Of a DNA stretch of 64,000 nt, positions 35,116 through 44,830 are shown one piece after another. How positions within the stretch are numbered: position 1 is the first letter of the stretch; every line of letters starts with the position of its first letter. The stretch is from Bradyrhizobium sp. SZCCHNS1050 (GTDB lineage: Bacteria > Pseudomonadota > Alphaproteobacteria > Rhizobiales > Xanthobacteraceae): positions 1-64,000 of the forward strand of contig NZ_JAUETR010000001.1 in assembly GCF_032484785.1 (NCBI RefSeq), in the 5' to 3' direction. Below the pieces are notes generated by a model. It saw only the letters and a program-made list of their open reading frames with translations. It ran no database searches and had not been told where the DNA came from. Made by a program: the position numbers and the translations under genes.

Positions 35116-35772
35116 CTAGCGCTTGAGCGGCTTGATCACGGTCTGGTCGAGCCGCGTTTCCCAGCCGTGACGTTCCAACTCGGGATCGTCATGCTCCTCC
35201 TGCGGCCAGCCGACGCAGAGATACGCAATCAGGCTCCAGTCGGACGGCAACTCGAGTTCACGACAGACAGCCGCCGGGTCCAGGATCGACACCCAGCCGA
35301 CGCCGAGACCTTCCGCGCGCGCTGCCAGCCAGAACGTCTGGATCGCGGCCACCACCGAGTAGCGGAGCGTTTCCGGCATCGTGGCGCGGCCGAGACGATG
35401 GCCGGTGGCAGCGCCCTCGTCGGCACAGACTGCGAGATGGACCGGCGCCTGCGTCAAGCCTTCCAGCTTGAGTCTTGCATAGAGCGCGCGGCGCTCACCA
35501 TCATAGCCGGCGAGCGCGGCCTGGTTCGCGTGCTGGAAGTTCTCGATGACCGTCGCGCGGCGTTCAGGGCTCTCGACGAGCACGAACCGCCAGGGCTGGC
35601 AGAAGCCGACGGATGGCGCATGGGACGCGAGCGCGAGCAACTGTTCGATCAGCTCTGGGGAGACCGGATCGGCGCGGAAACGGCGGACGTCGCGACGCCA
35701 GCGCACCAGCTCGGCAAAGCGCTGCCGGAATGTCGCGTCGAACTGCGGAGGGCTTCGGCCTGGCTCGCTCAT
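35116..35772 (-). CDS. bluB: 5,6-dimethylbenzimidazole synthase
   Basis: 218-residue flavin-destroying enzyme of the nitroreductase fold that converts FMNH2 and oxygen to dimethylbenzimidazole, the lower ligand of B12. Key features are RRDVRRFRADP with the conserved Asp, HAPSVGFCQPWRFVLVES, and GLGVGWVSILDP with the catalytic-site Ser. ATG at 35772 overlaps the cobB stop by ATGA, so cobB and bluB are one transcript. It supplies the substrate for CobT, encoded at the far end of the cluster. Confidence 0.93.
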   Translation of the reverse strand: MSEPGRSPPQFDATFRQRFAELVRWRRDVRRFRADPVSPELIEQLLALASHAPSVGFCQPWRFVLVESPERRATVIENFQHANQAALAGYDGERRALYARLKLEGLTQAPVHLAVCADEGAATGHRLGRATMPETLRYSVVAAIQTFWLAARAEGLGVGWVSILDPAAVCRELELPSDWSLIAYLCVGWPQEEHDDPELERHGWETRLDQTVIKPLKR

Positions 35773-37109
35773 GCGCCCTCCCCGCTCAGGACGTGCAGGA
35801 ACGATCCGGTCACCGACCCGCGCCGGGCGCCGTGCTCGGCGACAACGCCGCCCGACGCATCGCGGCACGCGATCAGCGGATCGTCTGCCTCGCTCAGGAT
35901 GGTTGCATAGTGGAATTCGTGACCGTGAACGACGGCCCCTCTTCCGCCGAGACTGCAGTCGGCCAAGAGCGTCGCTTGACGATAGCCGAGATGCAGGCGG
36001 CGGCGCGCGAACGACGTTTCCAGCGACAGCAGCCCGGCCATCGCATGCCGGACACCGTGAGCATCCTCGAGTCCTGTCCCCAGCGTCATGTAGCCGCCGC
36101 ACTCACCGTGGATCGGCACGCCGCGTAACGCCATCGCGCGCAACGCATCGAGGAACGACCGCGCCGAGGCCAACCGTCCCGCATGCAATTCGGGATAGCC
36201 GCCTGGCAGCCAGACCGCGTCGGCTGCGGGATCGGGAGCCTCGTCGTTCAACGGCGAGAACGGAATGGTCTCCGCGGCCTGAGCGCGCCAGTGCCGGAGG
36301 AGGTGCGGATAGCTGAACGAGAAGGCGGCATCTGCTGCGAACGCGATGCGCTGTCCGGGCGGTTTGAGGCCGAGGCTGGATGTCTGCGCCGCCAGATCGG
36401 GCGCGCGGATCGGGTTCGCGAGAGCGAGCAGCGCGTCGAGATCGACCGATCCGGACACGCTGGCCGCGAGACGCTCGAGATGGGCCTCGATGGCCGTGAT
36501 CTCCTGGGCCTGGACCAGGCCGAGATGACGTTCCGGCAAGGTCAATTGCGCGTCCCGCGCCAGAGCGCCGAGGACCTTGATTCCGATAGCCGCGAACGCC
36601 GGCTCGATGAGCGCTCGGTGGCGCTCGCTCGCGACCCGATTGAGGATCACCCCGGCCACGCGAACATCGTCGCGAAAACGCGCGCAGCCGAGCGCGACGG
36701 CGGCGGCCGTCTCGGTCTGCCCACTGACATCGAGAACGAGCACGACTGGCCAGCCGGTCAGGGCTGCGAGATCCGCGGCCGAGCCGCTGCCCGCGCGCCC
36801 GGGATGTGACGCACCATCGAACAGGCCCATGACGCCCTCGATGATGGCGATATCGGCGTCGGCGGCAACGCTGCAGGCAAGCCCGAGCAGTTGCCGCGCC
36901 GACATCGCCCAGCCGTCGAGATTGTAGCTCGTCCGTCCTGCAGCGGCCGTGTGATAGGCAAGATCGATATAGTCCGGGCCGCATTTGAAGGGTTGCACGC
37001 GCGCGCCGCGCCGGCTGAGCGCACGCAAGAGCCCGAGCGTGACCGTCGTCTTGCCGGCGCCGGAACGCGGCGCGGCGATGATGATTCCGTTGGGCGCCAC
37101 CATGGTCAT
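35769..37109 (-). CDS. cobB: hydrogenobyrinate/cobyrinate a,c-diamide synthase
   Basis: About 446 residues. It amidates the a and c side chains of hydrogenobyrinate with glutamine and ATP. The N-terminal ATPase has the P-loop APRSGAGKTT, then FKCGPDYID and EGVMGLFDG. The C-terminal glutamine amidotransferase has the nucleophile Cys in IHGECGGYMTLG and His in GSFLHV. Start codons at 37136, 37109 and 37103 are in frame; 37109 avoids overlap with the divergent cbiD. It is followed by bluB with a 4-bp overlap. Confidence 0.93.
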   Translation of the reverse strand: MTMVAPNGIIIAAPRSGAGKTTVTLGLLRALSRRGARVQPFKCGPDYIDLAYHTAAAGRTSYNLDGWAMSARQLLGLACSVAADADIAIIEGVMGLFDGASHPGRAGSGSAADLAALTGWPVVLVLDVSGQTETAAAVALGCARFRDDVRVAGVILNRVASERHRALIEPAFAAIGIKVLGALARDAQLTLPERHLGLVQAQEITAIEAHLERLAASVSGSVDLDALLALANPIRAPDLAAQTSSLGLKPPGQRIAFAADAAFSFSYPHLLRHWRAQAAETIPFSPLNDEAPDPAADAVWLPGGYPELHAGRLASARSFLDALRAMALRGVPIHGECGGYMTLGTGLEDAHGVRHAMAGLLSLETSFARRRLHLGYRQATLLADCSLGGRGAVVHGHEFHYATILSEADDPLIACRDASGGVVAEHGARRGSVTGSFLHVLSGEGA

Positions 37110-37129
37110 GGCCGCAACGCCGTCGAGGC

Positions 37130-38287
37130 ATGGCAAAATGTGCTATGCGAGCGGACATGATGGAAACCGTGGATCCGCCGAACCGACCGCTGAAGCGTGG
37201 CTGGACGACCGGCAGCTGCGCCACGGCCGCGGCGCGCGCCGCCTACGAGCTGCTGATCACGGGCAACTGTCCTGCCATGGTCGAGATCGCCCTGCCGGGC
37301 GGACGTCGCGTCGGCTTTGCGATCGCGATGCATGAGGCCGACGGCACCAAGGCAACCGCGGGCGTGGTCAAGGACGCCGGCGACGATCCTGATGTCACGC
37401 ACGGTGCGCTGGTCAAAGCGACTTTGCGGCGCGGTGCAGACAATTCCGGCGTGACGTTCCGCGCCGGCCCCGGCGTCGGCACAGTGACGCGACCGGGATT
37501 GCCGCTGCCGCCGGGAGAACCTGCGATCAATCCGGTGCCGCGCGAGATGATCGCGGCGGCGATCAATGAGGCCGCTGCCGCGCTCGGCGCGGCGCGCGAT
37601 GTGGCCGTCGAGATCTCCATTCCCGGCGGCGAGGAGCTCGCCAGGAAGACGCTGAACCCGCGGCTCGGCATTGTCGGCGGCCTGTCGATCCTCGGCACCA
37701 CGGGAATCGTGGTGCCGTTCAGTTGTGCTGCCTGGATCCACTCCATCTATCGCGGTATCGACGTCGCGCGCGCGGCTGGCCTGCCGCACATCGCCGGCGC
37801 GACGGGAAGCACGTCCGAGAAGGCCGTGCAGCAGCTCCATGGCCTGCCGGAGACGGCGCTGATCGACATGGGCGATTTCGCCGGCGGCATGTTGAAATAT
37901 CTGCGCCGGCATCCGGTCGCACGCGTCACCGTGGCCGGCGGCTTCGCCAAGATGACCAAGCTCGGCCAGGGCCTGCTCGACCTGCATTCGCGCGCCGGCG
38001 AGGTCGATCTCGGCTGGCTCGCGAACACGCTGCATGACGCGGGGGCGCCGGCCACGCTGGTCACGAGCGCGCGCACGGCCAACACCGCGCTGCAGGTGCT
38101 GCAGGAGGCCGAGCGGGTCGGATTTCCCGCCGGCGAGGCCGTCGCGCTCGCCGCCTGGAAGACGGCGCGGCGTGCGCTGGGCGACAACGACATGGCCCTC
38201 GACGTCGCCGTGTTCGACCGTGACGGCCGGCTGGTGGGACAAAGTCAGGGACCGGCTCATTCGCCCCTCCCGCGGAAGCGCCGCTGA
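37130..38287 (+). CDS. cbiD: cobalt-precorrin-5B C1-methyltransferase (CbiD)
   Basis: About 385 residues. The signature [18 protein letters not shown] (about 23-40) is that of CbiD, which methylates C1 in the ring-contraction stage. CbiD belongs to the anaerobic route; the aerobic route normally uses CobF for the C1 methylation. Here all neighbours are aerobic-type and cobF is absent, so this protein probably fills that step. The start is uncertain: ATG codons at 37130, 37157 and 37160 are possible. It is divergent from cobB and its 3' end overlaps cobM by 31 bp. Confidence 0.88.
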   Translation: MAKCAMRADMMETVDPPNRPLKRGWTTGSCATAAARAAYELLITGNCPAMVEIALPGGRRVGFAIAMHEADGTKATAGVVKDAGDDPDVTHGALVKATLRRGADNSGVTFRAGPGVGTVTRPGLPLPPGEPAINPVPREMIAAAINEAAAALGAARDVAVEISIPGGEELARKTLNPRLGIVGGLSILGTTGIVVPFSCAAWIHSIYRGIDVARAAGLPHIAGATGSTSEKAVQQLHGLPETALIDMGDFAGGMLKYLRRHPVARVTVAGGFAKMTKLGQGLLDLHSRAGEVDLGWLANTLHDAGAPATLVTSARTANTALQVLQEAERVGFPAGEAVALAAWKTARRALGDNDMALDVAVFDRDGRLVGQSQGPAHSPLPRKRR

Positions 38288-39018
38288 TAGCCGGTATCGT
38301 ACAGCGCGCTGTCGCGAAAATCCTCGGCTGCGAGCGCGCGGCCCACGAGGATCAGCGCGGTCCGCTCCACGGCGGAAGCCGCGGCTCGTCCGACGATCGT
38401 CGCCAGCGTGCCGGTCAGGACCAACTGATCCGGCCAGCTCGCGCGATAGACGATTGCCACCGGACAGTCGTCACCGTAATGCGGCCGCAGCTCGTCAACG
38501 ACTTTATCGAGAACGTGGATCGAGAGATGGATGGCGAGCGTGGCGCGCGACTGCGCGAACAGCGAGAGCTGCTCCGTCTCCGGCATGGCCGACGCGCGGC
38601 CGGACGTCCGCGTGAGCACCACCGATTGGGCGAGGCCCGGCAAGGTCAGTTCGCGGCCAAGCGCGGCGGCAGCCGCCGCGAACGACGGCACGCCCGGTGT
38701 GATCGTGTAGGGGATCCGCAACGCATCGAGGCGCCGCAATTGCTCGCCGAGCGCGCTCCAGATCGAGAGATCGCCGGAATGCAGTCGCGCCACATCTTCG
38801 CCCGCGAGCGTGGCGCGCTCGATTTCGGCGACGATCTCGTCGAGCGACATCGGTGCCGTGTCGACGATACGCGCGCCGGGTGGACAATGATCGAGCAGCG
38901 CCCGAGGGACCAGCGAGCCCGCATAGAGACACACCGGGCAGCGCGCGATCAGGTCGCGGCCGCGCAAGGTGATCAGGTCCGGCGCGCCTGGACCCGCGCC
39001 AACGAAATGCACCGTCAT
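38257..39018 (-). CDS. cobM: precorrin-4 C11-methyltransferase
   Basis: 253 residues of the tetrapyrrole methylase fold. Marks are [17 protein letters not shown] (SAM site, start), [23 protein letters not shown] and [18 protein letters not shown]. It adds the C11 methyl group to precorrin-4. ATG at 39018 overlaps the cobE stop. It is the last gene of cobL-cobE-cobM and overlaps the convergent cbiD by 31 bp at its 3' end. Confidence 0.93.
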   Translation of the reverse strand: MTVHFVGAGPGAPDLITLRGRDLIARCPVCLYAGSLVPRALLDHCPPGARIVDTAPMSLDEIVAEIERATLAGEDVARLHSGDLSIWSALGEQLRRLDALRIPYTITPGVPSFAAAAAALGRELTLPGLAQSVVLTRTSGRASAMPETEQLSLFAQSRATLAIHLSIHVLDKVVDELRPHYGDDCPVAIVYRASWPDQLVLTGTLATIVGRAAASAVERTALILVGRALAAEDFRDSALYDTGYQRRFRGRGE

Positions 39019-39419
39019 GAGGCAGGCTCCGCAACAATGGCGCCGTCGCCCTCCGCCACCGCGCAGGTCGCTACGGCGTTTGCGACGCGCACGAGGATCA
39101 GCCGGGCATTCACGCCGGCGGCAGCGAGCGCCGCCGTCTCGGCAACCGAAGGTACACCCTTCAAGCACCTGACGCGATCGCTCCGCGTGATCGCGCGATC
39201 GGCAACAGCCGCCATGTCAGCAGAGGCGATGGCGACGAGCGGACGGCCAAGCCGCTGCGCGGCGCAGATCACGCCAGGCTCACTGGCCTTGTCAGCCGCA
39301 GTGGCGAGCACCGACACGTCTGCGGGCGCGAGGCGCGCAAGCGAGAGCGCATGCGCGATGACCGCCTCGATATCTGCGACGTCGGCGGCACGCCGGCAAC
39401 CAATCCCGAGCGCGATCAT
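39015..39419 (-). CDS. cobE: CobE/CbiG C-terminal-like protein
   Basis: 134 residues matching the C-terminal domain of CbiG, the CobE family: [19 protein letters not shown] at the start, [13 protein letters not shown], then [11 protein letters not shown]. CobE is needed for the corrin pathway in aerobic organisms, but its precise role is unclear. ATG at 39419 overlaps the cobL stop (ATGA). It sits between cobL and cobM in one transcript. Confidence 0.85.
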   Translation of the reverse strand: MIALGIGCRRAADVADIEAVIAHALSLARLAPADVSVLATAADKASEPGVICAAQRLGRPLVAIASADMAAVADRAITRSDRVRCLKGVPSVAETAALAAAGVNARLILVRVANAVATCAVAEGDGAIVAEPAS

Positions 39420-40651
39420 GGCTTCGTCACCCGCCACTGCGTGATCGGCATGGCCTGCCGCCAGCCATGCATGCGGCCAACCGGCTCGATGCGCGAAACG
39501 GCGATGCGGATCAGTTCACCGCCATGCTGGCCGAACAACGCGCTGAGCCGCGTCTCGCCTTCGAGCGACACCACGTTGGCGACGAGGCGGCCGCCGGGTT
39601 TCAACCGCGACCAGACGGCTTCGAATACCCCCGCTTCCGAAATGCCGCCGCCGATGAAGACCGCATCCGGCGTTTCGAGATCCGCCAGCACCGCTGGCGC
39701 GCGCCCCGTCACCAGTGTCAGCTCGGGAGTGCCGAGCGCCAGCGCGTTGCGCATCGCCCGGTCGGCCCGGTCCTGGCGCGCCTCGATGCCGATTGCGCGC
39801 AACGAGCCATGACGCAGCAGCCACTCGATTGCCACCGAACCCGAGCCCAGCCCGACGTCCCACAACAGCTCGCCCGGACGCGGCGCCAGGGCCGACAACG
39901 TCACGGCGCGGACCTCGCGCTTGGTCAACTGGCCGTCATGCTCGAACAGGTCATCGGCAAGACCGGCGGTCAGCGGGATCACGGGCGCGTCAACCTCCGC
40001 GTCGACATCGATCGCGATCGTCGTCAGCGGATGAATATCAGAGAGATCGAACGCGTCGGCCGACGCGCTGCGCACCCGTTCGTGCGCGCCGCCGATCGCT
40101 TCCAGCACCGTCAGGCGCGAGCGTCCCATGCGGCGTGAGGTCAGCAGCGCGGCGAGCCGTGCGGCAGTGGAACCGTCCCAGGCCAGGGCCAGAATGCGCG
40201 CCGCCGGCGCGAGATGGCGGATGATCCCTTCGAGCGGGCGGCCGTGCAGCGTCACCTGCGCCACATCCTGCAGCGGCCAGCCGAGCCGTGCCGCTGCGAG
40301 GCTGAAGGCCGAGGGCTGCGGGACGCAAAGCATCTCGGCGGACGCGAAACGCTGCATCAGCTGCTTGCCGACGCCGTAGTTGAAAGGATCGCCGCTTGCG
40401 AGAACGACGACGGGCTCTCCCCGTCGCGCCGCGATCTGGTCGAACGCGAGCTTCAGCGGGCTGGGCCACGCCAGCCGTTCCCCCGCAATCAACGGCGCCG
40501 CAAGCTCGAGATGGCGCGCGCCGCCGACCACGAGCGCCGCCTGCGCGATGAGACGTCGTGCAGACGTTGAGAGACCGTCAATACCATCCTCGCCAATCCC
40601 GACGATGGACAGCCAGCGCTGCGCGTTGCAAGTTGCGGCCGAGTTCACCAT
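39416..40651 (-). CDS. cobL: precorrin-6Y C5,15-methyltransferase (decarboxylating)
   Basis: 411-residue fusion. The N-terminal CbiE-type tetrapyrrole methylase (about 13-205; LSIVGIGEDGIDGL, VLASGDPFNYGVGKQL) methylates C5; the C-terminal CbiT-type SAM domain (about 225-405; LLWDVGLGSGSVAIEWL, DAVFIGGGISEAG) methylates C15 and decarboxylates the acetate side chain. Length agrees with the two-domain enzyme. It heads cobL-cobE-cobM and is divergent from cobK with only 14 bp between starts. Confidence 0.94.
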   Translation of the reverse strand: MVNSAATCNAQRWLSIVGIGEDGIDGLSTSARRLIAQAALVVGGARHLELAAPLIAGERLAWPSPLKLAFDQIAARRGEPVVVLASGDPFNYGVGKQLMQRFASAEMLCVPQPSAFSLAAARLGWPLQDVAQVTLHGRPLEGIIRHLAPAARILALAWDGSTAARLAALLTSRRMGRSRLTVLEAIGGAHERVRSASADAFDLSDIHPLTTIAIDVDAEVDAPVIPLTAGLADDLFEHDGQLTKREVRAVTLSALAPRPGELLWDVGLGSGSVAIEWLLRHGSLRAIGIEARQDRADRAMRNALALGTPELTLVTGRAPAVLADLETPDAVFIGGGISEAGVFEAVWSRLKPGGRLVANVVSLEGETRLSALFGQHGGELIRIAVSRIEPVGRMHGWRQAMPITQWRVTKP

Positions 40652-40665
40652 GGACCCTGCCCCGC

Positions 40666-41439
40666 ATGCGCATCCTCATTCTCGGCGGGACGACCGAGGC
40701 TTCGGAGCTGGCGAAGCTGCTCGCCGGCGACGACCGGTTCGCAGCGACGCTTTCGCTCGCCGGCCGCACCGCTTCGCCCAGACCGCAGCCGCTGCCGACG
40801 CGCATCGGCGGCTTCGGCGGCATCGGCGGACTGGAAGCCTGGCTGCGCGATCATGCAATTGACGCCGTCGTCGATGCCACGCATCCCTACGCCGACCAGA
40901 TCTCGCGACATGCGGTTGCAGCCTGCCATGCGCTGTCGGTGCCGCTGGCGTCGATCCGGCGCGCGGCATGGCAACGTCAGGCCGGCGACCGCTGGATCGA
41001 GGTCAGCAGTGCCGACGACGCGGCTTCCGCGCTCGGAGCAGATCCGGCGCGTGTGTTCCTCAGCCTTGGTCGCCTGGAGCTCGCAGCCTTCGCAGCAGCC
41101 TCGCAGCATCACTACGTCGCGCGAACCATCGATCCGCCTGGCGACGTCGCGTTGCCGCCCGACATTCGCTTCGTCCACGATCGCGGGCCGTTCGACGAGG
41201 CGACAGAGGAAGCCTTTCTGATCCAGGAGCGCATCGCTTTCGTGGTGTCGAAGAACTCCGGAGGCGCCGCGACCTATCCGAAAATCGCAGCCGCGCGGCG
41301 GCTCGCGATTCCCGTGGTGATGATCGCCCGACCCGACAAGCCGCAGGGCGTCGCGCTGGACGGCGCGCGAGCCGCGTTGCAATGGCTGGAGGCACGACTG
41401 GCTCATGCGCCGCCCTCGACCTCGCGGCGCAGCGTATAG
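40666..41439 (+). CDS. cobK: precorrin-6A reductase
   Basis: 257 residues. It reduces precorrin-6A to dihydro form with NADPH. The Rossmann start MRILILGGTTEASELAKLLA, the conserved DATHPYADQIS (about 66-76) and VSKNSGGAATYPKI near the C-terminus identify CobK/CbiJ; the long form with C-terminal KNSGG is typical. It runs against the flanking genes. Only 14 bp separate its start from cobL, so its promoter lies in cobL coding DNA. Its 3' end overlaps cobJ by 37 bp. Confidence 0.92.
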   Translation: MRILILGGTTEASELAKLLAGDDRFAATLSLAGRTASPRPQPLPTRIGGFGGIGGLEAWLRDHAIDAVVDATHPYADQISRHAVAACHALSVPLASIRRAAWQRQAGDRWIEVSSADDAASALGADPARVFLSLGRLELAAFAAASQHHYVARTIDPPGDVALPPDIRFVHDRGPFDEATEEAFLIQERIAFVVSKNSGGAATYPKIAAARRLAIPVVMIARPDKPQGVALDGARAALQWLEARLAHAPPSTSRRSV

Positions 41440-42170
41440 ACGTAGGGCGCCTTTCCCTCGCGCGCGATCAGGCGCGTGGCGGTCGATCCGATCAGCACGA
41501 GCGTTCGCATGTCCGCCTTGCCGGGATCGACGTTGCCCAGCGTGGTGACGATCCGTCTGACCTCACCACTGCCCGCGGCCCGCACGATGACGACGACGGT
41601 CGAAGCCGGCTTGATCCGCCGCAGCAGCGCGAACGCCTCGCCCAGCTGATGAGGTCGCGCCTTGGACAGCGGATTATACAGCGCGATGACGAAGTCGGCG
41701 GCGGCCGCCGCCTCGAGGCGGCGGCGGATGGTCGTCCAGCTCTTGAGATTGTCGGACAGCGAGATCGCGCAGAAGTCGCCACCGAGCGGCGCCCCGACCT
41801 CGGCCGCCGCCGCCAGCATGGCTGTGACGCCAGGCTCGACGCGGATGTCGAGGTCACGCCACGCCGCCGGTCCCGCCTCGACCGCTTCGAACACCGCTGC
41901 GGCCATCGCGAACACGCCGGGATCACCGCCGGACACCACCGCGACCTGCTTGCCGTCGCTTGCGAGCGCGAGTGCGTGGCGGGCGCGGTCGAGCTCGACG
42001 CGATTGTCGCTGGCGTGCCGGATTTGACCCGGACTCGTCGTGGTCACCCTGTCGAGATACGGTCCATAGCCGATCAGATCGGTCGCGCCTGCGATGGCGG
42101 CCGCGGCGGCCGGCGTGATCAGTTCGGCCCGCCCCGGGCCGACGCCCACGATCGTCAGTGTACCCGTCAT
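41403..42170 (-). CDS. cobJ: precorrin-3B C17-methyltransferase
   Basis: 255 residues. Tetrapyrrole methylase marks are LTIVGVGPGRAELITPAA, ATDLIGYGPYLDRV, VVSGGDPGVFAMAAAVFEA and IALYNPLSKARPHQL. It methylates C17 and triggers ring contraction to precorrin-4. Start overlaps the cobI stop (ATGA). It is the last gene of the riboswitch operon. Its 3' end overlaps the convergent cobK. Confidence 0.94.
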   Translation of the reverse strand: MTGTLTIVGVGPGRAELITPAAAAAIAGATDLIGYGPYLDRVTTTSPGQIRHASDNRVELDRARHALALASDGKQVAVVSGGDPGVFAMAAAVFEAVEAGPAAWRDLDIRVEPGVTAMLAAAAEVGAPLGGDFCAISLSDNLKSWTTIRRRLEAAAAADFVIALYNPLSKARPHQLGEAFALLRRIKPASTVVVIVRAAGSGEVRRIVTTLGNVDPGKADMRTLVLIGSTATRLIAREGKAPYVYTLRREVEGGA

Positions 42171-42925
42171 AGCCGGCGCCCTTGTCCGGGGATCAGGATC
42201 ATCGAGAAATAGGGGCCGCGGTCCAGTTCGACCTCGGCCAGCGGCGCGACACGTTGCGCCTCCATCGTGCCGCGCTCGACATAGAGCGCGCGATCGAGCA
42301 ATCCGGCGCTGATGATCGCGCGCTTCACTTTAGCAAGGTTGCGCCCGACCTTCATGATGACGGCGGCCTCGCAACGCGTCAGCCGGTCATGCAGGACGTC
42401 CTCGCCCAGCGTGCCCGGCAGCACGGACAGGACATCGTCGCCCCAGGTGATGGGAACATTAGCCTTGGTCCAGCAGCCGGACATGCCGGTGACGCCCGGG
42501 ACGACCTCGACCGGATGATCGCGCTCGAGCCGCCGCCACATATGCATGAACGAGCCGTAGAAGAACGGGTCGCCTTCGGACAGCAGACCGACCGATCGCC
42601 CCGCCGCCAGATGCGCGGTGATGCTCTCCGACGCGCGCCGGTAGAAATCGGCGATCTGGGACTGATAGGACAAGTCGGCGACGGGCAATTCCTCCGTGAC
42701 CGGATATTCGAGCCGCAGCTCGTGGCGGCCGGATTCCATCAACGGCGCCACGATCCGTCGCGCGTTGCCTTCCATCCCGCGCTTGGCAAAGAACGCCACC
42801 ACGTCGACGGACCGAACCAGACCAGCGGCGCGCAAGGTCAGATAGCGAACGTCGCCCGGACCGACGCCGATGCCGTACAGCGTACCCGGATCGGCCGAGC
42901 CCGCGATGGTGTCGAGCAGGCTCAT
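42167..42925 (-). CDS. cobI: precorrin-2 C20-methyltransferase
   Basis: 252 residues of the tetrapyrrole methylase family: LYGIGVGPGDVRYLTLRA, LSEGDPFFYGSFMHMWRRL, VVPGVTGMSGCWTKANVPI. It methylates C20 of precorrin-2, the entry step of the corrin-specific branch. ATG at 42925 overlaps the cobH stop; the longer open frame upstream is a cobH shadow. It is translationally coupled to cobH and cobJ. Confidence 0.94.
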   Translation of the reverse strand: MSLLDTIAGSADPGTLYGIGVGPGDVRYLTLRAAGLVRSVDVVAFFAKRGMEGNARRIVAPLMESGRHELRLEYPVTEELPVADLSYQSQIADFYRRASESITAHLAAGRSVGLLSEGDPFFYGSFMHMWRRLERDHPVEVVPGVTGMSGCWTKANVPITWGDDVLSVLPGTLGEDVLHDRLTRCEAAVIMKVGRNLAKVKRAIISAGLLDRALYVERGTMEAQRVAPLAEVELDRGPYFSMILIPGQGRRL

Positions 42926-43554
42926 TCGACGTCGCTCGCGATCGCATTCACCGCCGCAACCGCCATGGCGCTGCCGCCCTTGCGGCCCTTGACGATCAGA
43001 TACGGTACCCGACCATCGGCCGCGAGCGCCTCCTTGGACTCGCGGGCTCCCACGAACCCCACAGCCGTTCCGATCACCGCCGCCGGTCGCGGCGCGCCCT
43101 GATCGAGCATGTCGAGCAGATGAAACAATGACGTCGGCGCATTGCCGATCGCCACCAGGGCGCCGCCGAGGTGCGGCCGCCACAGCTCCAGCGCTGCTGC
43201 GGATCGGGTCGTGCCGAGCTGCGCGGCGAGCGCCGGCACCTCGTGCGCATCGAGCGTGCAGATGATCTCGTTCCTCGCCGGCAACCGCGCCCGCGTGATC
43301 CCCTGCGCCACCATCTTGGCATCGCACAGGATCGGCGCGCCACGATCGAGCGCCTCGCGCGCCGCGGCGGCGAAGTGTTCGGACATCGCGATGTCGGAGG
43401 TGATCTCGACCATGCCGCAGGCATGGATGATACGCACGGCGATCTTCTCTTCCAGTCCGCGGAAGCGCGACAGATCGGCCTCGGCGCGGATGGTCGCGAA
43501 CGAGCGGCGATAGATCTCCGCGCCGTCCTTGATGTAGTCGCGCAGCTCAGACAT
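42922..43554 (-). CDS. cobH: precorrin-8X methylmutase
   Basis: 210 residues. It moves the C11 methyl to C12, giving hydrogenobyrinate. The catalytic His lies in RIIHACGMVEITSDI (about 42-56), and IGNAPTSLFHLLDML and PAAVIGTAVGFVGARESKEAL are conserved. It overlaps cobG by eight bases and cobI by four, so all are translated together. Confidence 0.95.
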   Translation of the reverse strand: MSELRDYIKDGAEIYRRSFATIRAEADLSRFRGLEEKIAVRIIHACGMVEITSDIAMSEHFAAAAREALDRGAPILCDAKMVAQGITRARLPARNEIICTLDAHEVPALAAQLGTTRSAAALELWRPHLGGALVAIGNAPTSLFHLLDMLDQGAPRPAAVIGTAVGFVGARESKEALAADGRVPYLIVKGRKGGSAMAVAAVNAIASDVE

Positions 43555-44830
43555 CGGCCTTTTCTTTCGTTTCGAACAGCCCGTCGACGTCGATCTCGGT
43601 GGGATCGAGCATGCCGCAGGGCTCGCTCTTCACCGTGCCGTTGCGGACGACGTGATAACCTTCGCCCTCGCCGACCAGCACGACGTCCGCGGCTGCCGAG
43701 CGTGCGCAGCCCTTGGCGCAGCCGGAGACGTGCAGCGTGCCGTTGAATCCGGTCCGAGCCATCGCATCCGCGAGCACGCGGGCATCCTGTCGCGTCGCCA
43801 GTCCCGTCGATGGACAGCAGCCGACGCCCGAGCACGCGTCGATGCGCATCAATGGATCGGTATCGTCGACGACCAGGTCGAGCCGGGCTGCATCCGCCAC
43901 CAGTTGCTCCGCGGTCACGACGCCCGCGGAGACATAAAGCGCGCGCCATGGTGACAGGCGGACCTCGGCGACATCGTGCGCCGCGAGCATGGCCGCAAGC
44001 CGCGCCAGCGTGCCACTATCGATGCGGCCGAATGGCACGCCGAGACCGACGGCGCAGGTTTGATCCGTCAGAGCAATGATGCCGCAACGTCGTTGCGATA
44101 TGGTGGCTGACGCTGTCGCGATGACGTTTGAAACGTTTGAAACATCGAGGCCCAGTTCAGCGCGGATGGCAGCGCTCGCTTGCGGCTGCAACGTCGCGGA
44201 ACGTCGCGTCGGGCTGTGTTGCAGCACCAGCCGCGCGAGGTGAACGGCCGTCGACGCCGCGTCGGTCACGGCTGCCGTTCCCAGCCACACATCGTCGTTC
44301 GAACTGGCAATGCCGACGGCGATCCGCCTTGCCTCAGTACCACCACAGGCGACGAGACGAACATCCGCGGCGAGCCCGGTCAGCGGCAGCCTGCCGCCGC
44401 CGTCCAGCGCAAAGCCGAACTTGGGCGGCAGCGCATGGAGCGCCTGATCCGAGGCCAGCAGCGTCTCCAGCTCGGCGGCGACGGGGCGCATGTCGACCCA
44501 TTCGGCCGGGTCGAGTCCCGCCAGCGGGTTGACGACGATGTTGCGGATGGCCTCGAGCTCGGCGCTGTCATCGAGCAGGCCGAGCGATGCCATCAGTTCC
44601 CACAGCGGCGCGAGCGTCTCGGACGATACGCCGCGAATCTGCAGATTGGCACGGCGCGTGAGGTCGATCTGGCCATTGCCGTAGCGCTGAGCGGCCTCGG
44701 CAAGCTCACGCAGCGCCGACACCGGCAACGCGCCACCATGCGGCCGGACACGAACGATGAGGCCGTCGCCGCTCGGCATCGGCCGCCGCGCGCCCGGGCA
44801 CCAGCCCTTGATCTCGACCGAGGCGGTCAT
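43547..44830 (-). CDS. cobG: precorrin-3B synthase
   Basis: 427-residue iron-sulfur mono-oxygenase of the nitrite/sulfite reductase fold that hydroxylates C20 of precorrin-3A using oxygen. Its presence makes the pathway the aerobic one. Two ferredoxin-like half domains are seen (RVRPHGGALPVSALRELAEA; IDLTRRANLQIRGV), and the [4Fe-4S] cysteines in DACSGVGCCPSTGLA and HVSGCAKGCARS near the C-terminus. The start overlaps the cobN stop (ATGA). Confidence 0.92.
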   Translation of the reverse strand: MTASVEIKGWCPGARRPMPSGDGLIVRVRPHGGALPVSALRELAEAAQRYGNGQIDLTRRANLQIRGVSSETLAPLWELMASLGLLDDSAELEAIRNIVVNPLAGLDPAEWVDMRPVAAELETLLASDQALHALPPKFGFALDGGGRLPLTGLAADVRLVACGGTEARRIAVGIASSNDDVWLGTAAVTDAASTAVHLARLVLQHSPTRRSATLQPQASAAIRAELGLDVSNVSNVIATASATISQRRCGIIALTDQTCAVGLGVPFGRIDSGTLARLAAMLAAHDVAEVRLSPWRALYVSAGVVTAEQLVADAARLDLVVDDTDPLMRIDACSGVGCCPSTGLATRQDARVLADAMARTGFNGTLHVSGCAKGCARSAAADVVLVGEGEGYHVVRNGTVKSEPCGMLDPTEIDVDGLFETKEKADV

